A stretch of 64,000 bases of DNA from Undibacterium hunanense (GCF_014284335.1 NZ_JACOGF010000006.1:248001-312000), one strand, 5' to 3'. Shown: positions 15,864-24,871, counted from the stretch's first letter. The notes: a model not told the origin generated them from the letters alone. Numbers and translations are program-made.

Positions 15864-16637
15864 TCAGAACAGTTCGTCAAGCTGCTCATAGAATTCACGC
15901 TTTGCTGGTGAATCAGGACGACCTAATCCATCAAGAAACTGCGCCGCTGTGTCATCTGACACATCCTCACGCAAATTGCGGTGAACGAAAGCGATATCTA
16001 GCCAACTGTCTGCCTTTCCACCTCGCCCAAGGTCTATGAAATATAGTGCATCACTGGCGTCAACAAACACATTGCTATCACCAAGATCCCCATGAGAAAA
16101 CACGAAATCTTCTGCCGGAATGCTTGCCTGCAAACGCAAGCGAAGATCATCCGGCGTAACCAGGTCCGGCCACTGCTGAAGATCATATTCATCAGCCGCA
16201 AGACCATGAGACAAGAGATAATCGAGCTCACGCAACCGGGCTGCTGCACTGACATCAAATGGACAAGCATCAATGGAAACAGACTGTATCTGATGCAGGG
16301 CATCACGGAACAAATCAAGCGCTCGCCCTTCATGTATCAATGAAGACAGTGGCCTGCCAGGTACACTGCGTGTAATCATGTATTCATGCTCTTCGTGTTC
16401 AGCAATGGCCATGACCTCGGGGACGCTCAGCTTTCCGGCAAGCCACTGCAATACCGCAGCCTCACGCATGACGCTATAAGTGGTGCTAGCATAAACGACC
16501 GGCGAGGATTTCAAATAAAAAAGCGTATCTCCCCTGTAAAAACTGTAGACCTTGCAAGGTGATTCACCAACCTTATCTCGCTTCAGAAGCGCGCCATCGA
16601 TAAATCGCAAGATGACTGACGGCATGTTCAATGGCAT
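15864..16637 (-). CDS. APH(3')-family aminoglycoside phosphotransferase
   Basis: This 257-residue kinase follows the aminoglycoside 3'-phosphotransferase pattern closely. ATP lysine K43 (FYLK), E59, the catalytic loop SHGDLGDSN (181-189: D184, N189), the metal-binding D202 in FIDLGRGGKAD, and the C-terminal DELF are all in register with APH(3')-III-type enzymes (about 264 residues). Family members transfer phosphate from ATP to the 3'-hydroxyl of kanamycin or neomycin. The start is supported by AGGAGA about 7 bases upstream. No integron, transposase or other resistance gene is adjacent, so it may be an intrinsic gene; the substrate range is unknown. Confidence 0.9.
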   Translation of the reverse strand: MPLNMPSVILRFIDGALLKRDKVGESPCKVYSFYRGDTLFYLKSSPVVYASTTYSVMREAAVLQWLAGKLSVPEVMAIAEHEEHEYMITRSVPGRPLSSLIHEGRALDLFRDALHQIQSVSIDACPFDVSAAARLRELDYLLSHGLAADEYDLQQWPDLVTPDDLRLRLQASIPAEDFVFSHGDLGDSNVFVDASDALYFIDLGRGGKADSWLDIAFVHRNLREDVSDDTAAQFLDGLGRPDSPAKREFYEQLDELF

Positions 16638-16976
16638 CTACATTTCTCCTGAAAACACTTTTTCATACCCGATGTTGTTACTACCAATGGCGCAGTCCCC
16701 TGCGTGTTAACTTGCCCGATTCGCCTATGCTGGAATACCGTTATGTTTAACGCTTGCCTCTGCGGTACCAGACCCATTGATTTTAATTTTAACAGAGTGC
16801 GCTTCCAGCTTGCGTGTGCGGGAATTGCCCGTCTGGCTATAGCAGATAGTTAAGTTTTTTGTGATTTTGAAGCGTGTGCACGGCAGCATTACCGCATCCA
16901 GAAACAGAATAGCGATGCCCGGGAGACAACATTACATATTGCTCTGATTTTCAGACTGCACGATGTTTATTTTGAT
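16638..16976. other. 339-base gap, no gene seen
   Basis: This AT-richer stretch upstream of the APH gene and downstream of the small exported protein has no ORF with coding character. Only a small CGGG/CCCG hairpin was noted. It must hold the APH promoter, but no convincing -35/-10 pair was found. Confidence 0.4.
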
Positions 16977-17189
16977 TTACTTGGGTGGGGGATTTTTGGG
17001 TGTGGACGCAGAATTGCCACCCGGCGTGCCCGACGGCAAGCGTTTGACCGTCACTGCCTTGCCTTTCTTTTTGCAAGGTTGATCTGACCACACGAGTTTG
17101 CCATCGACTTCACAACGAAATACTGCCGTCTGCGCAAAACTGGCCAGGGGGAAAGCCAGCAGAAGCAAGACCAGGCTTAATTTCTTCAT
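16977..17189 (-). CDS. Small exported DUF4124-like protein
   Basis: This 70-residue protein has a Sec signal peptide (MKKLSLVLLLLAFPLASFAQ, cleavage after A) and then a short mature region, VFRCEVDGKLVWSDQPC, which matches the DUF4124 pattern of a strand-turn-strand bounded by two cysteines, and a Pro/Ser-rich tail. The two cysteines probably form a periplasmic disulfide. The internal ATG (17189) is preferred over 17219 because it gives a standard signal peptide. Function unknown. Confidence 0.7.
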   Translation of the reverse strand: MKKLSLVLLLLAFPLASFAQTAVFRCEVDGKLVWSDQPCKKKGKAVTVKRLPSGTPGGNSASTPKNPPPK

Positions 17190-17274
17190 GACAAGTACCA
17201 GAATAAAGGTGAACCGCATTATAGATTCATATTAGGTTCACCCACCCACATTTACCAGCTTTTCCGCTGTGTAT

Positions 17275-18138
17275 TCAAACTGAGCGCACAAAACCACAAT
17301 ACGCATCCAACACATCAGTACGGCGCATCAGGCCATTGTGGCCACCACCGGGGCTGACCACAAACCGTTTATCACCAGTTGGAATTGCTTCATACACCTT
17401 GCGCCCCAGAGCCAGCGGTGTGACCTTGTCCTGATCACCGACCAGTACCAGACTCTTGCCACGATAAGCGCCAACAGCGCGGGTATTGTCTATGTCCTGC
17501 AAAGCCGGGCTCAACTCAATGTTGACAAAAGGTTTGGCATACCAGGGAGTGTTCGCCAGCGCCCAGTCCATGGCATTGCTGGCCGTTGATTCCAGCACGA
17601 GGCCATCGAGTTGCCGGTTCTGTGCCACATAGCCAGCGATAAAACTGCCCAAGGACTGCCCGTGCACGATCAGTTTTCCCGTGGTCTGTGCCCTTGCATG
17701 ATCATAGATACGCAAGGCATCTGCCTGCATGTTCGCAACCGTAGGCTGCCCACTGCTGCGGCCATAGCCACGATAATCAAAGCTGAGAAAATTGGCCCCG
17801 CATTGCTGCATGGCAGGCAACAGGTATTTTGCGCCATCGTCCAGATGAAACATATTGCCGCCAAAATACAGCACGCTCACCTGCGCCTGTTTCAACTGTA
17901 TGCGTATGCCCTGCAAAGTCACGCCATCGCTGCTGTCCAGACGCCATTCCGTCAGTTCAGCATCGACTGCCATTTGCCGGAGGCTGGCCGCATCGAGTTT
18001 TTCGGCAAGACGATAACCGGAACGGCTATCTGGATGAATGAACTGGTTTTCACTCACCTGCACGCTCATGCAGGCAGACAGACACAATGCCCCCAGGCAT
18101 ATCAATACCAGGCTAAAGCCTTTGTATAACTGGCGCAT
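17275..18138 (-). CDS. Lipoprotein alpha/beta hydrolase
   Basis: This 287-residue exported hydrolase has a lipoprotein signal peptide with lipobox LSAC and acylated C23. The mature part is an alpha/beta hydrolase of the BEM46/YfhR-like serine peptidase type: the nucleophile S162 is in HGQSLGS, the aspartate is in VGDQDKVT and the histidine is in GGGHNGL near the C-terminus; DYRGYGRS at about 121-128 is the usual oxyanion-side motif. It probably faces the periplasm. The substrate is unknown. Confidence 0.88.
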   Translation of the reverse strand: MRQLYKGFSLVLICLGALCLSACMSVQVSENQFIHPDSRSGYRLAEKLDAASLRQMAVDAELTEWRLDSSDGVTLQGIRIQLKQAQVSVLYFGGNMFHLDDGAKYLLPAMQQCGANFLSFDYRGYGRSSGQPTVANMQADALRIYDHARAQTTGKLIVHGQSLGSFIAGYVAQNRQLDGLVLESTASNAMDWALANTPWYAKPFVNIELSPALQDIDNTRAVGAYRGKSLVLVGDQDKVTPLALGRKVYEAIPTGDKRFVVSPGGGHNGLMRRTDVLDAYCGFVRSV

Positions 18139-18237
18139 CTTTACTCCTTACAGTTTGTCGTCAAGTCTATTACAATTAAACTATAACAGAAATAAATTAC
18201 TGTAAAACGAGAATTTATAATCACAAGACAATTATTT

Positions 18238-18774
18238 ATGAAGATAAGCAAACTCTCCCGCCTGATCCGGCCCCTGCTCTTGCTCTGCGCTGCCACGGAG
18301 GTGGCTTTTTTTATCCTGGCCTGGAGTAACACTCCGTTAAATCTGGGTACCTGGTCCATGCATGTTGCTGCCAAAGGCTTGCTGATTGAGCAGATGCGTT
18401 CCATGCCGGCCATGGAACGCGGTATCGGTGTCCTGCTTGGACTGCCGGCACTAATGTGCCTGCTATACGGTTTGTGGAACCTGGACAGATTGCTGGCAGG
18501 CATCCAGCAGCAGAATCTGTTTTCCTTGCAGAATATTGCGCGACTGCGGACATTTGCCGGTGCCGTCGCCCTGTCCACCCTGCTATCTATCGCAGAAGTA
18601 CCTGCCCGCACCGCCGTCATGCAGTTGCTGCCGGGGCAAGGTGATGGCAATTTCTCGGTATCGGTGTCTTCAGAAGAATTGATACTACTGCTGGTATGCA
18701 TCACCTTTTACCTGATTACAGGCATGATGCATGAGGGGCGCAGGCTGGCAGAAGAAAATGAGGGCTTCGTCTGA
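18238..18774 (+). CDS. DUF2975-type membrane protein
   Basis: This 178-residue protein has four predicted membrane segments arranged as in DUF2975 proteins: TM1 near 12-30, TM2 near 62-80, TM3 near 100-125 and TM4 near 140-160. Members are typically paired with a short Cro/CI-type regulator, exactly as here: the stop codon overlaps the start of the next gene (TGATG). The biological role is unknown. The 99-base divergent region upstream is AT-rich and probably contains the promoter. Confidence 0.8.
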   Translation: MKISKLSRLIRPLLLLCAATEVAFFILAWSNTPLNLGTWSMHVAAKGLLIEQMRSMPAMERGIGVLLGLPALMCLLYGLWNLDRLLAGIQQQNLFSLQNIARLRTFAGAVALSTLLSIAEVPARTAVMQLLPGQGDGNFSVSVSSEELILLLVCITFYLITGMMHEGRRLAEENEGFV

Positions 18775-19055
18775 TGTCTATCATCATCAATCTCGATGTC
18801 ATGCTGGCCAGGCGCAAGCTCAAATCCAAGGAACTGGCACAGTTTGTTGGTATTACCGAACAAAACCTGTCCCTGCTCAAGTCAGGCAAGGTAAAAGGCA
18901 TACGCTTTTCTACCCTGGAAAAAATTTGTGAACGTCTGGATTGCCAGCCAGGCGATATTATGGAATGGGTCAATGACGGCAAGTCGCCTGACGACGAAGC
19001 GGAAACCGACAATCACAATCAGGCAAGCAACACGTCAGGCCAAAACCGCTTATGA
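18774..19055 (+). CDS. XRE-type helix-turn-helix regulator (YozG-like)
   Basis: This 93-residue Cro/CI-type DNA-binding protein begins MSIIINLDVMLARRKL, with the helix-turn-helix over about 20-60 (LAQFVGITEQNLSLLKSG) and a CQPGDIMEW ending typical of YozG-like regulators. An Asn/Asp-rich tail follows. It is translationally coupled to the DUF2975 membrane protein and probably autoregulates the pair, possibly with the membrane protein as its partner. Confidence 0.88.
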   Translation: MSIIINLDVMLARRKLKSKELAQFVGITEQNLSLLKSGKVKGIRFSTLEKICERLDCQPGDIMEWVNDGKSPDDEAETDNHNQASNTSGQNRL

Positions 19056-19138
19056 TGCGCTGCACGATAGCCACTTAGCATGTCAGGGAACGTTTACGCA
19101 GCCTGGCAGTCATATCGTTTTTCCTTGGGAGAGTCTGA

Positions 19139-19933
19139 ATGAAACAGTTTTTACTCGCTGTAAGCCTGCTGGCAGGCATAGGTGCCAGCCAGGTATCCGT
19201 AGCCGATGACGCCTTGAAGGCAGCCATCGCCGGCCAGCAACGCACACCAGCCAATGCAGTACGTGATAGCGCACGTCACCCCTACGAAACCCTGACTTTC
19301 TTTGGCATCAAGCCGGGCATGACGGTGGTCGAACTGGCCCCTGGTGGTGGCTGGTATACAGAAATCCTGGCGCCCTACCTGCGTGACAACGGCAAGATGA
19401 TCGCTGCGCTGGGTGACCCGGCTGTCAGCAAGGGTGCTGCCAGCTTCAAGCAAAAACTGGACGCCACACCGGCAGTTTACGGCAAGGTACAAATGGGTGT
19501 GTTTGCACCGCCTGCCAAGCTTGAGTACGCTGCCAAGGGTAGCGTCGACATGGTGCTGACTTTCAGGAATATCCATAACTGGATAGGCAATGGTGAACCT
19601 GCCATGAAAGCTCTGTTCCAGAGCGCCTATGACAGCCTGAAACCAGGCGGCGTGTTTGGCGTGGTTGAACATCGCCTGCCTGCCAGCAAGACCCAGGATG
19701 AAAAAGCCAGTACCGGCTATGTGCATGAAAGCTATGTCATCAAACTGGCGGAAAGCGTAGGCTTCAAACTGGCCGCAAAATCTGAAGTCAATGCCAACGC
19801 CAAAGATACCAGCGACCATGAAAACGGCGTCTGGGCTTTGCCGCCCACTTTTGCCAACAAGGAAAAAGACAAGGCAAAGTATGAAGCCATCGGTGAAAGC
19901 GACCGCATGACCCTGAAGTTTGTCAAACCTTAG
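19139..19933 (+). CDS. Exported class I SAM-dependent methyltransferase
   Basis: This 264-residue protein has a cleavable signal peptide (about 1-22) followed by a Rossmann methyltransferase domain: motif I VVELAPGGGWYTEILAPYL (about 60-78), a later VLTFRNIHNW acidic/aromatic strand, and GGVFGVVEHR. A periplasmic SAM methyltransferase is odd because SAM is cytoplasmic, but this family is common in proteobacteria and its substrate is unknown. The stop codon lies within a 15-base tandem repeat, so the C-terminus may have changed by slippage. Confidence 0.85.
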   Translation: MKQFLLAVSLLAGIGASQVSVADDALKAAIAGQQRTPANAVRDSARHPYETLTFFGIKPGMTVVELAPGGGWYTEILAPYLRDNGKMIAALGDPAVSKGAASFKQKLDATPAVYGKVQMGVFAPPAKLEYAAKGSVDMVLTFRNIHNWIGNGEPAMKALFQSAYDSLKPGGVFGVVEHRLPASKTQDEKASTGYVHESYVIKLAESVGFKLAAKSEVNANAKDTSDHENGVWALPPTFANKEKDKAKYEAIGESDRMTLKFVKP

Positions 19934-19962
19934 TTCGTCAAACCTTAGTTCGTCAAACCTTA
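19922..19962. repeat. 15-bp tandem repeat carrying an in-frame stop
   Basis: Two full units GTCAAACCTTAGTTC and a partial third overlap the methyltransferase stop. As 15 is a multiple of three, each unit re-creates the frame V-K-P-stop. Confidence 0.8.
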
Positions 19963-20088
19963 ATATCCAGGCTTCCTGTCTGCAACATCTGCCTGTACTG
20001 GTTTGACAGGCAGGATATTGATTTCTGGCAGCAAAGGCAGTAAGCGCCTATCATGGCACTACTGCCTTTTTTTATTTCATGCGCCACC

Positions 20089-20667
20089 ATGTTCAGATTC
20101 CCTCGGCATCGCCCTGCACTCGCCCTGATTATGCTGGCCGCCAGCGTGCCCGCTCTGGCGCTGGATCGCTATGTCGTCGATACCGAGCATACCTTCAGCA
20201 GTTTTGAATACAAGCATTGGGGCCTGTCGATGCAGCGCGGACGCTTCGACAAGAATACCGGCTCCATAGAAATTGACACTGACAACAAGAGCGGCAGCCT
20301 GCAAATCAGCATCGATGCCGATTCCATCAATACCGGTTCAGACACGTTTAACAAGGTATTGCGCTCCGATGGTTTTTTTGACGTGCAAAAATATCCTGCA
20401 ATACTTTTTCAATCCAGCAAGCTGATTTTCAATGAAGACAAGCTGGTGCAGGTCGAAGGCGACCTGACCATACGCGACGTCAAACGCCCGGTAAAGGTGG
20501 ACATCACCCACTTTGAATGCCGCTTCATGATTCTGTACCTGAAGCGCGCCTGCGGCGCAAATGGCTATACCAAAATCTTGCGCAGCGATTATGGTGTTGG
20601 GCGCTATGCCCCCTTTGTCAGCGATGAAGTGACCTTGTCATTCAGCGTTGAAGCTATCAAGGAATAA
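20089..20667 (+). CDS. YceI-family periplasmic protein
   Basis: This 192-residue protein has a signal peptide (Arg-rich start, hydrophobic core, cleavage near ALA) and a YceI lipocalin-like beta-barrel domain, starting YVVDTEHTFSSFEYKHWG and including DGFFDVQKYP and LTIRDVKRPV. YceI proteins bind polyisoprenoid or amphiphilic ligands in the periplasm; the precise role is unsettled. The start at 20089 gives a better signal peptide than 20053, though neither has a strong ribosome binding site. Confidence 0.88.
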   Translation: MFRFPRHRPALALIMLAASVPALALDRYVVDTEHTFSSFEYKHWGLSMQRGRFDKNTGSIEIDTDNKSGSLQISIDADSINTGSDTFNKVLRSDGFFDVQKYPAILFQSSKLIFNEDKLVQVEGDLTIRDVKRPVKVDITHFECRFMILYLKRACGANGYTKILRSDYGVGRYAPFVSDEVTLSFSVEAIKE

Positions 20668-20688
20668 TCCGTCAGAAGAATACCATTC

Positions 20689-21576
20689 TCAGGTATAGCG
20701 AATGACTATCGCTCCGGCGACCGCCAGCAGGATAGCCGCCAGCCGTCTCGCTGTTATTTTTTCATGCAGTATCCAGGCCGCAATCGCAGTGGCAAACAGG
20801 ATGGACGTTTCGCGCAAGGCAGCGATGGCAGCCACGGGGGCCAGCGTCATTGCCCACAAGGCCAGACCGTAAGAGGCAACAGAACAACTGCCGCCGGCTA
20901 TACCCAACATGTATTTACCCTTGCTGTAATTGAAAAAAACGCGCCGGTCTTTGAGCAAGATCAGGCTTATCAATGACAACGCCGTCAGCAAAAATATCCA
21001 CATGGTGTAGGCCGCAGGCGCACCCGACTTGCGTACGCCTATGCCGTCAACAATGGTATAGGCAGCGATAAAACATGCATTCAGTAGCGCCAGGAAATGC
21101 GTGGAAAACCTGCCGCCCTGCGACTTTTTTGCGGCCTGATTTGCGGCCTGATTTGCGGCTTGATTTGCTGCCTGATCGCGTAATGATAATCCCACGATGC
21201 CAAGAACCAGCAGCCCCAGGCCCAGCCAGCGCATGGCAGGCACCGCTTCACCAATAATACTGCCACTGCCTACGGCCACCAGCAAGGGTGCCGTACCACG
21301 CATGAGCGGGTAAGCCTGGCTCATGTCGCCAACCCGGTAAGCAGCCGCCAGCAAACAAAAGTACACGATCTGCAACACCACCGAAGCAAGAATATACGCC
21401 CAGCTCGCCATGTCGGGCTGAGTGACAAAAGGCAAAGCCAGCGCGCAGACCAGACCAGCACCGCTGGTGATCAATACCGTATTGAAAAACTTGTTTTCAC
21501 CGACCTTGATCGCAGCATTCCATGCAGCATGCAGAAAGGCGGCGAACAGGACGATGGCGACGACGGCTGTTGACAT
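20689..21576 (-). CDS. EamA/DMT-superfamily transporter with QAAN repeat
   Basis: This 295-residue permease has ten transmembrane helices in two EamA repeats. The central cytoplasmic loop, about residues 133-148, contains a run of QAAN/QAAK units encoded by four 12-base tandem copies (21131-21178), clearly a recent expansion. The substrate of DMT exporters cannot be read from sequence; metabolite or drug export is likely. No operon partner is apparent. Confidence 0.85.
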   Translation of the reverse strand: MSTAVVAIVLFAAFLHAAWNAAIKVGENKFFNTVLITSGAGLVCALALPFVTQPDMASWAYILASVVLQIVYFCLLAAAYRVGDMSQAYPLMRGTAPLLVAVGSGSIIGEAVPAMRWLGLGLLVLGIVGLSLRDQAANQAANQAANQAAKKSQGGRFSTHFLALLNACFIAAYTIVDGIGVRKSGAPAAYTMWIFLLTALSLISLILLKDRRVFFNYSKGKYMLGIAGGSCSVASYGLALWAMTLAPVAAIAALRETSILFATAIAAWILHEKITARRLAAILLAVAGAIVIRYT

Positions 21577-21754
21577 AAATAGCTGGCTTTACTCCGCCAC
21601 AATCCTGGCTAACGTAAAGCAACGATATTAACATTGCCTGCATCCACATTACTGCTGGTTTTTTCGTGGCCGATAAATTTCAGTTGCGCTGAGCTGATAT
21701 CCCATAAAATGGCCGAGCCGTCTTTAAAAAACTCAATTCATCCATCCCAAAACA

Positions 21755-22216
21755 ATGCCGCCAATCTTGCGCCCTGTCGTGCCAAGCGATTATGCAATCA
21801 TCGCCAACTGGATTCACGATGCCAAAGCCTGCGCCCGCTGGGCTGGACCACAACTGCCTTATCCATTTGCCACGGCAGACTTGCCAGACTTGTTGGCAAA
21901 GCCGGAATCACAGGCTTTTACATTGATTGATTCCAACCAGACTGTAGTCGGATTTGCCCAGTTCTGGCAAAGGGATGAACAGCGCGTGCATCTGGGACGT
22001 ATCATCGTTTCCCCGAAAGCACGTGGGCTGGGCTATGGCAGGGTATTGTGTGATCAGTTGATGCAGCGGGCTATCACCGCGACCGGCTTGTCCATCGTCA
22101 GCCTGCGTGTGTACCGCGACAACCCTGGGGCCTTGCATTTATACAGCCAGCTCGGTTTTGTAGCGGTCGAACCAGATTCAAATGCAGAAGTATTGGCGAT
22201 GGAATACAGCGTGTAA
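21755..22216 (+). CDS. GNAT-family N-acetyltransferase
   Basis: This 153-residue acetyltransferase of the RimI-like layout has the acetyl-CoA motif ARGLGYGRVL (about 90-99) and the C-terminal RVYRDNPGALHLYSQLGF signature, in which a Tyr acts as general acid and the N-x-A-L-Y helix closes the CoA pocket. The substrate is unknown. It stands alone, ending 49 bases before the convergent PhoD gene with a shared hairpin between. Confidence 0.88.
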   Translation: MPPILRPVVPSDYAIIANWIHDAKACARWAGPQLPYPFATADLPDLLAKPESQAFTLIDSNQTVVGFAQFWQRDEQRVHLGRIIVSPKARGLGYGRVLCDQLMQRAITATGLSIVSLRVYRDNPGALHLYSQLGFVAVEPDSNAEVLAMEYSV

Positions 22217-22225
22217 GGAATCATG

Positions 22226-22252
22226 CCGAAGCCAGCACACTGCCGGCTTCGG
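22226..22252. terminator. Bidirectional terminator between GNAT and phoD
   Basis: CCGAAGCC (22226-22233) and GGCTTCGG (22245-22252) form a perfect 8-bp stem with an 11-base loop, between two convergent genes. Confidence 0.6.
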
Positions 22253-22265
22253 TTGTTACCAGGTA

Positions 22266-23981
22266 TTAGCCTGCATACGTGAAGGTATCCACGCTGGTGG
22301 TATAGCTGGAGCTGGTGACGGTACTGACATACACATATTCACCCTTGGCCTGGGTAGGTGTCACCGTGATCAGCATATAGCCGCGACGGTAAGTATCGAT
22401 ATAGGTAATATCATCGACCAGTGCCTTGATGGTGCCGGCCAGCGTTGCCGGCGCCACTACTGAAGGAGGAAATACGCCTTCAAAACCGGAAGAAGTGACC
22501 GACATGCCAGCAAATTCTGCCCCTACCTGCGTACCATCCGTCAAAGTCAGTTTGTTGAACCAGGCATTGTGGCTGTCACCTGACAAAACCAGGAATTTTT
22601 TGCCTGCCGTTTTCAGTTTCGCGGCGGAGTTAAAGACCGTATCACGGGCATTCGGATAACCTTCCCAGTTATCGAAGTTGTAGGAAATCTTGGGATTCTT
22701 CAAGGGATCCAGCAAATCTTTTTGCGCCTGTGTCTGTGCCGCTGCCGGCGTTGCCTTGGCAGTCAGGTAGGCAGTCACTGAGTCTGCGCTCAGATTGGCA
22801 ACCAGTGTTGATGCCGGCAATTGCACGCGGCCCATGACAGTCTGGTTACCCAGTATCTGCCAGGTCGCCTTGGATGCTGTCATCTGTGTATCCAGCCAGG
22901 CCTGCTGTGTTGTCCCCAGCAATTGCTTGTTCTTGTTGAAGGCATATGGCAGGAACTTGGGATCAGCAACGTCACGGCCTTGCGCATCCAGCATGCGGTC
23001 CGGGGCCTGCTCACGACCAATGATACGGGTGTCGAGCATGTGCAGCGACAGCAGATTACCGAAATCAAACGAACGGTAGATCTTCAGCAAATTGCTGGTG
23101 TCCGGTGAACGTATCGGCATCCATTCATGATAGACCTGGCTGGCCGCTGCCTTGCGTGCTGCCCAGGTGCCCTGCGTGGCAGGATTATGATTTTCTGCGC
23201 TGTCCATCCAGGCATTGTTGGCAAATTCATGATCATCCCAGATGGTGATCATGGGCATGCGTGCATGCAGTGCTTTCAGGTAAGGATCAGCCTTGTGCAG
23301 GGCATGGCGTGCGCGGTAATCAGCGACGGTGACAATCTCGCTCGCGGGTGCAGAAATGCGGCCTGCCACTTGTGAAGCAACAGGTGGATAGACGCCATCC
23401 TTGTATTCATAAATATAGTCACCCAGATGCAGGGCAAACTGGGCACCGGAAGAGACTGCACTGTCATAGGCATTGAAATAACCGGCAGGATAATCACTGC
23501 AGGAAAACACCGCCAGCTTGACCTGATCCACATTGCCAACTGGCAGGGTACGGGTACGACCGACAGGTGACACGCTATTATTCGGTGCAATGAAGCGATA
23601 GAAATATTCAGTATTGGCAGCCAGGCCTGTGGCATCCACCTTGGCGGTAAAACCGCTGGCAGCAGTTGTGGTCACCTTGCCGGAGGACAGTACGTTAGCA
23701 AAACTGGCATCAGCCGCCATTTGCCAGGTCAGGTCCACGCTGGCATCGGTCGATATCTTGGCATGTGTCCACAGGATGACACGATCAGACAAGGGGTCAC
23801 CACTGGCGACACCATAATTGAAGGCTGCCATTTCCCCATTCAGGATGGTGGAGGAACCGCCGCAAGCGGTCAGAACACCGCCAGATGCCATGACAGCAGC
23901 GACTGAAGACATTTTGATGACAAAGCCGCGTCTCGTAATATTTTCTGGTGCTTGTGAACTTTTTTTCTGATCGTTTTGCAT
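22266..23981 (-). CDS. PhoD-like alkaline phosphatase, Tat-exported lipoprotein
   Basis: This 571-residue exported phosphodiesterase/alkaline phosphatase has a twin-arginine motif TRRGFVIKM (about 17-25) and then a lipobox-like LTAC, so it may be a Tat-exported lipoprotein. The PhoD-like metallophosphatase core shows FSCSDYPAGYFNAY, LHLGDYIYEY, WDDHEFANN and LSGDSHNAW, which supply the metal ligands. It releases phosphate from phosphodiesters outside the cytoplasm. No clear Pho box was found upstream; instead the divergent promoter region holds palindromes from a MITE end. Confidence 0.93.
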   Translation of the reverse strand: MQNDQKKSSQAPENITRRGFVIKMSSVAAVMASGGVLTACGGSSTILNGEMAAFNYGVASGDPLSDRVILWTHAKISTDASVDLTWQMAADASFANVLSSGKVTTTAASGFTAKVDATGLAANTEYFYRFIAPNNSVSPVGRTRTLPVGNVDQVKLAVFSCSDYPAGYFNAYDSAVSSGAQFALHLGDYIYEYKDGVYPPVASQVAGRISAPASEIVTVADYRARHALHKADPYLKALHARMPMITIWDDHEFANNAWMDSAENHNPATQGTWAARKAAASQVYHEWMPIRSPDTSNLLKIYRSFDFGNLLSLHMLDTRIIGREQAPDRMLDAQGRDVADPKFLPYAFNKNKQLLGTTQQAWLDTQMTASKATWQILGNQTVMGRVQLPASTLVANLSADSVTAYLTAKATPAAAQTQAQKDLLDPLKNPKISYNFDNWEGYPNARDTVFNSAAKLKTAGKKFLVLSGDSHNAWFNKLTLTDGTQVGAEFAGMSVTSSGFEGVFPPSVVAPATLAGTIKALVDDITYIDTYRRGYMLITVTPTQAKGEYVYVSTVTSSSYTTSVDTFTYAG

Positions 23982-24064
23982 TTGGCTACTCCCCTGGAAA
24001 ATGAGAGATAGTAGGACTGCCTTATGTCAGGGATGTGACGTTGACAACGATTCTTTAAGGAAAG

Positions 24065-24114
24065 TCTAGAGCGAGGGCTCTAGAACTCATTTCATCAATA
24101 GGGGTGAGTTCTAG
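24065..24114. repeat. Nested palindromes and solo MITE end
   Basis: TCTAGAGC/GCTCTAGA (24065-24072 and 24077-24084) is a perfect 8-bp hairpin. Overlapping it, CTAGAACTCA (24080-24089) and TGAGTTCTAG (24105-24114) form a second palindrome whose sequence equals the terminal repeat of the MITE at 14762-15031. It looks like a remnant or internally deleted copy in the phoD/GST divergent promoter. Confidence 0.65.
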
Positions 24115-24193
24115 TTAATAAACAAGTGCCGACGCAGGCTTTACAAAAACTGGGCATAATGAGTTTTTCATTTCCCAAGACAGCGAGCCTCCC

Positions 24194-24805
24194 ATGATAG
24201 AAGTCCATCACTTAAAAGAATCACGCTCACGTCGTATCACCTGGTTGCTGGAAGAGCTGGGGCTGGATTACACCGTCATCTCGTATGATCGCGATCCCAA
24301 GACCCGTCTGGCACCGCCAGAACTGCAAAAAATCCACCCGCTGGGCAAAGCCCCTGTTATACGCGATAAAGGCCAAACTCTGATTGAATCTGGCGCCATC
24401 ATCGACTACCTGATCCGCAACTATGGCAATGGTCGCCTGGCACCGGCTGTAGACACGCCTGATTACAACCGTTATGTGCAGTTCCTGCACTATGCCGAAG
24501 GTTCAGCCATGTTGCCGTTGCTGCTGAAGCTGTATGTAGGACGCCTGGGTGAAGCCGGTGCACCGCTGCACCCGCGTATCAGCAGCGAAGTAGCAAATCA
24601 CTTCAGTTATCTGAATCTGGAACTGGAAGGCCGGGATTACTTCGTTGGCGACAGCCTGACAGGTGCAGACATACAACTGTCTTTCGCCATACAGTCAGCC
24701 GTGCGCGGCGCTGGCCGTGAAGCCTTCCCTAACCTGACGCGCTTTGTCGATATGGTAGCGGCACGCCCTGCATATCAAAAAGCGGTAGAAAAATATAGTG
24801 AGTGA
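24194..24805 (+). CDS. Glutathione S-transferase
   Basis: This 203-residue GST has an N-terminal thioredoxin-fold domain (about 1-80, with the GSH-binding ESGAIIDYL motif near 65-73) and an all-helical C-terminal domain with LTGADIQLSF near 155-164. The first-domain Ser/Cys region is HLKESRSRRITWLLEEL, typical of theta/beta-like bacterial GSTs. It conjugates glutathione to electrophiles or acts as a peroxidase. It is transcribed divergently from phoD. The region after its stop has 14-base tandem repeats leading into the retron promoter. Confidence 0.92.
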   Translation: MIEVHHLKESRSRRITWLLEELGLDYTVISYDRDPKTRLAPPELQKIHPLGKAPVIRDKGQTLIESGAIIDYLIRNYGNGRLAPAVDTPDYNRYVQFLHYAEGSAMLPLLLKLYVGRLGEAGAPLHPRISSEVANHFSYLNLELEGRDYFVGDSLTGADIQLSFAIQSAVRGAGREAFPNLTRFVDMVAARPAYQKAVEKYSE

Positions 24806-24871
24806 TGTATTGAAACTGCGGTCCTGAGACTGCGGTCCTAAGACTGTATTCTTGAGATTGCAGCCCAAAGA

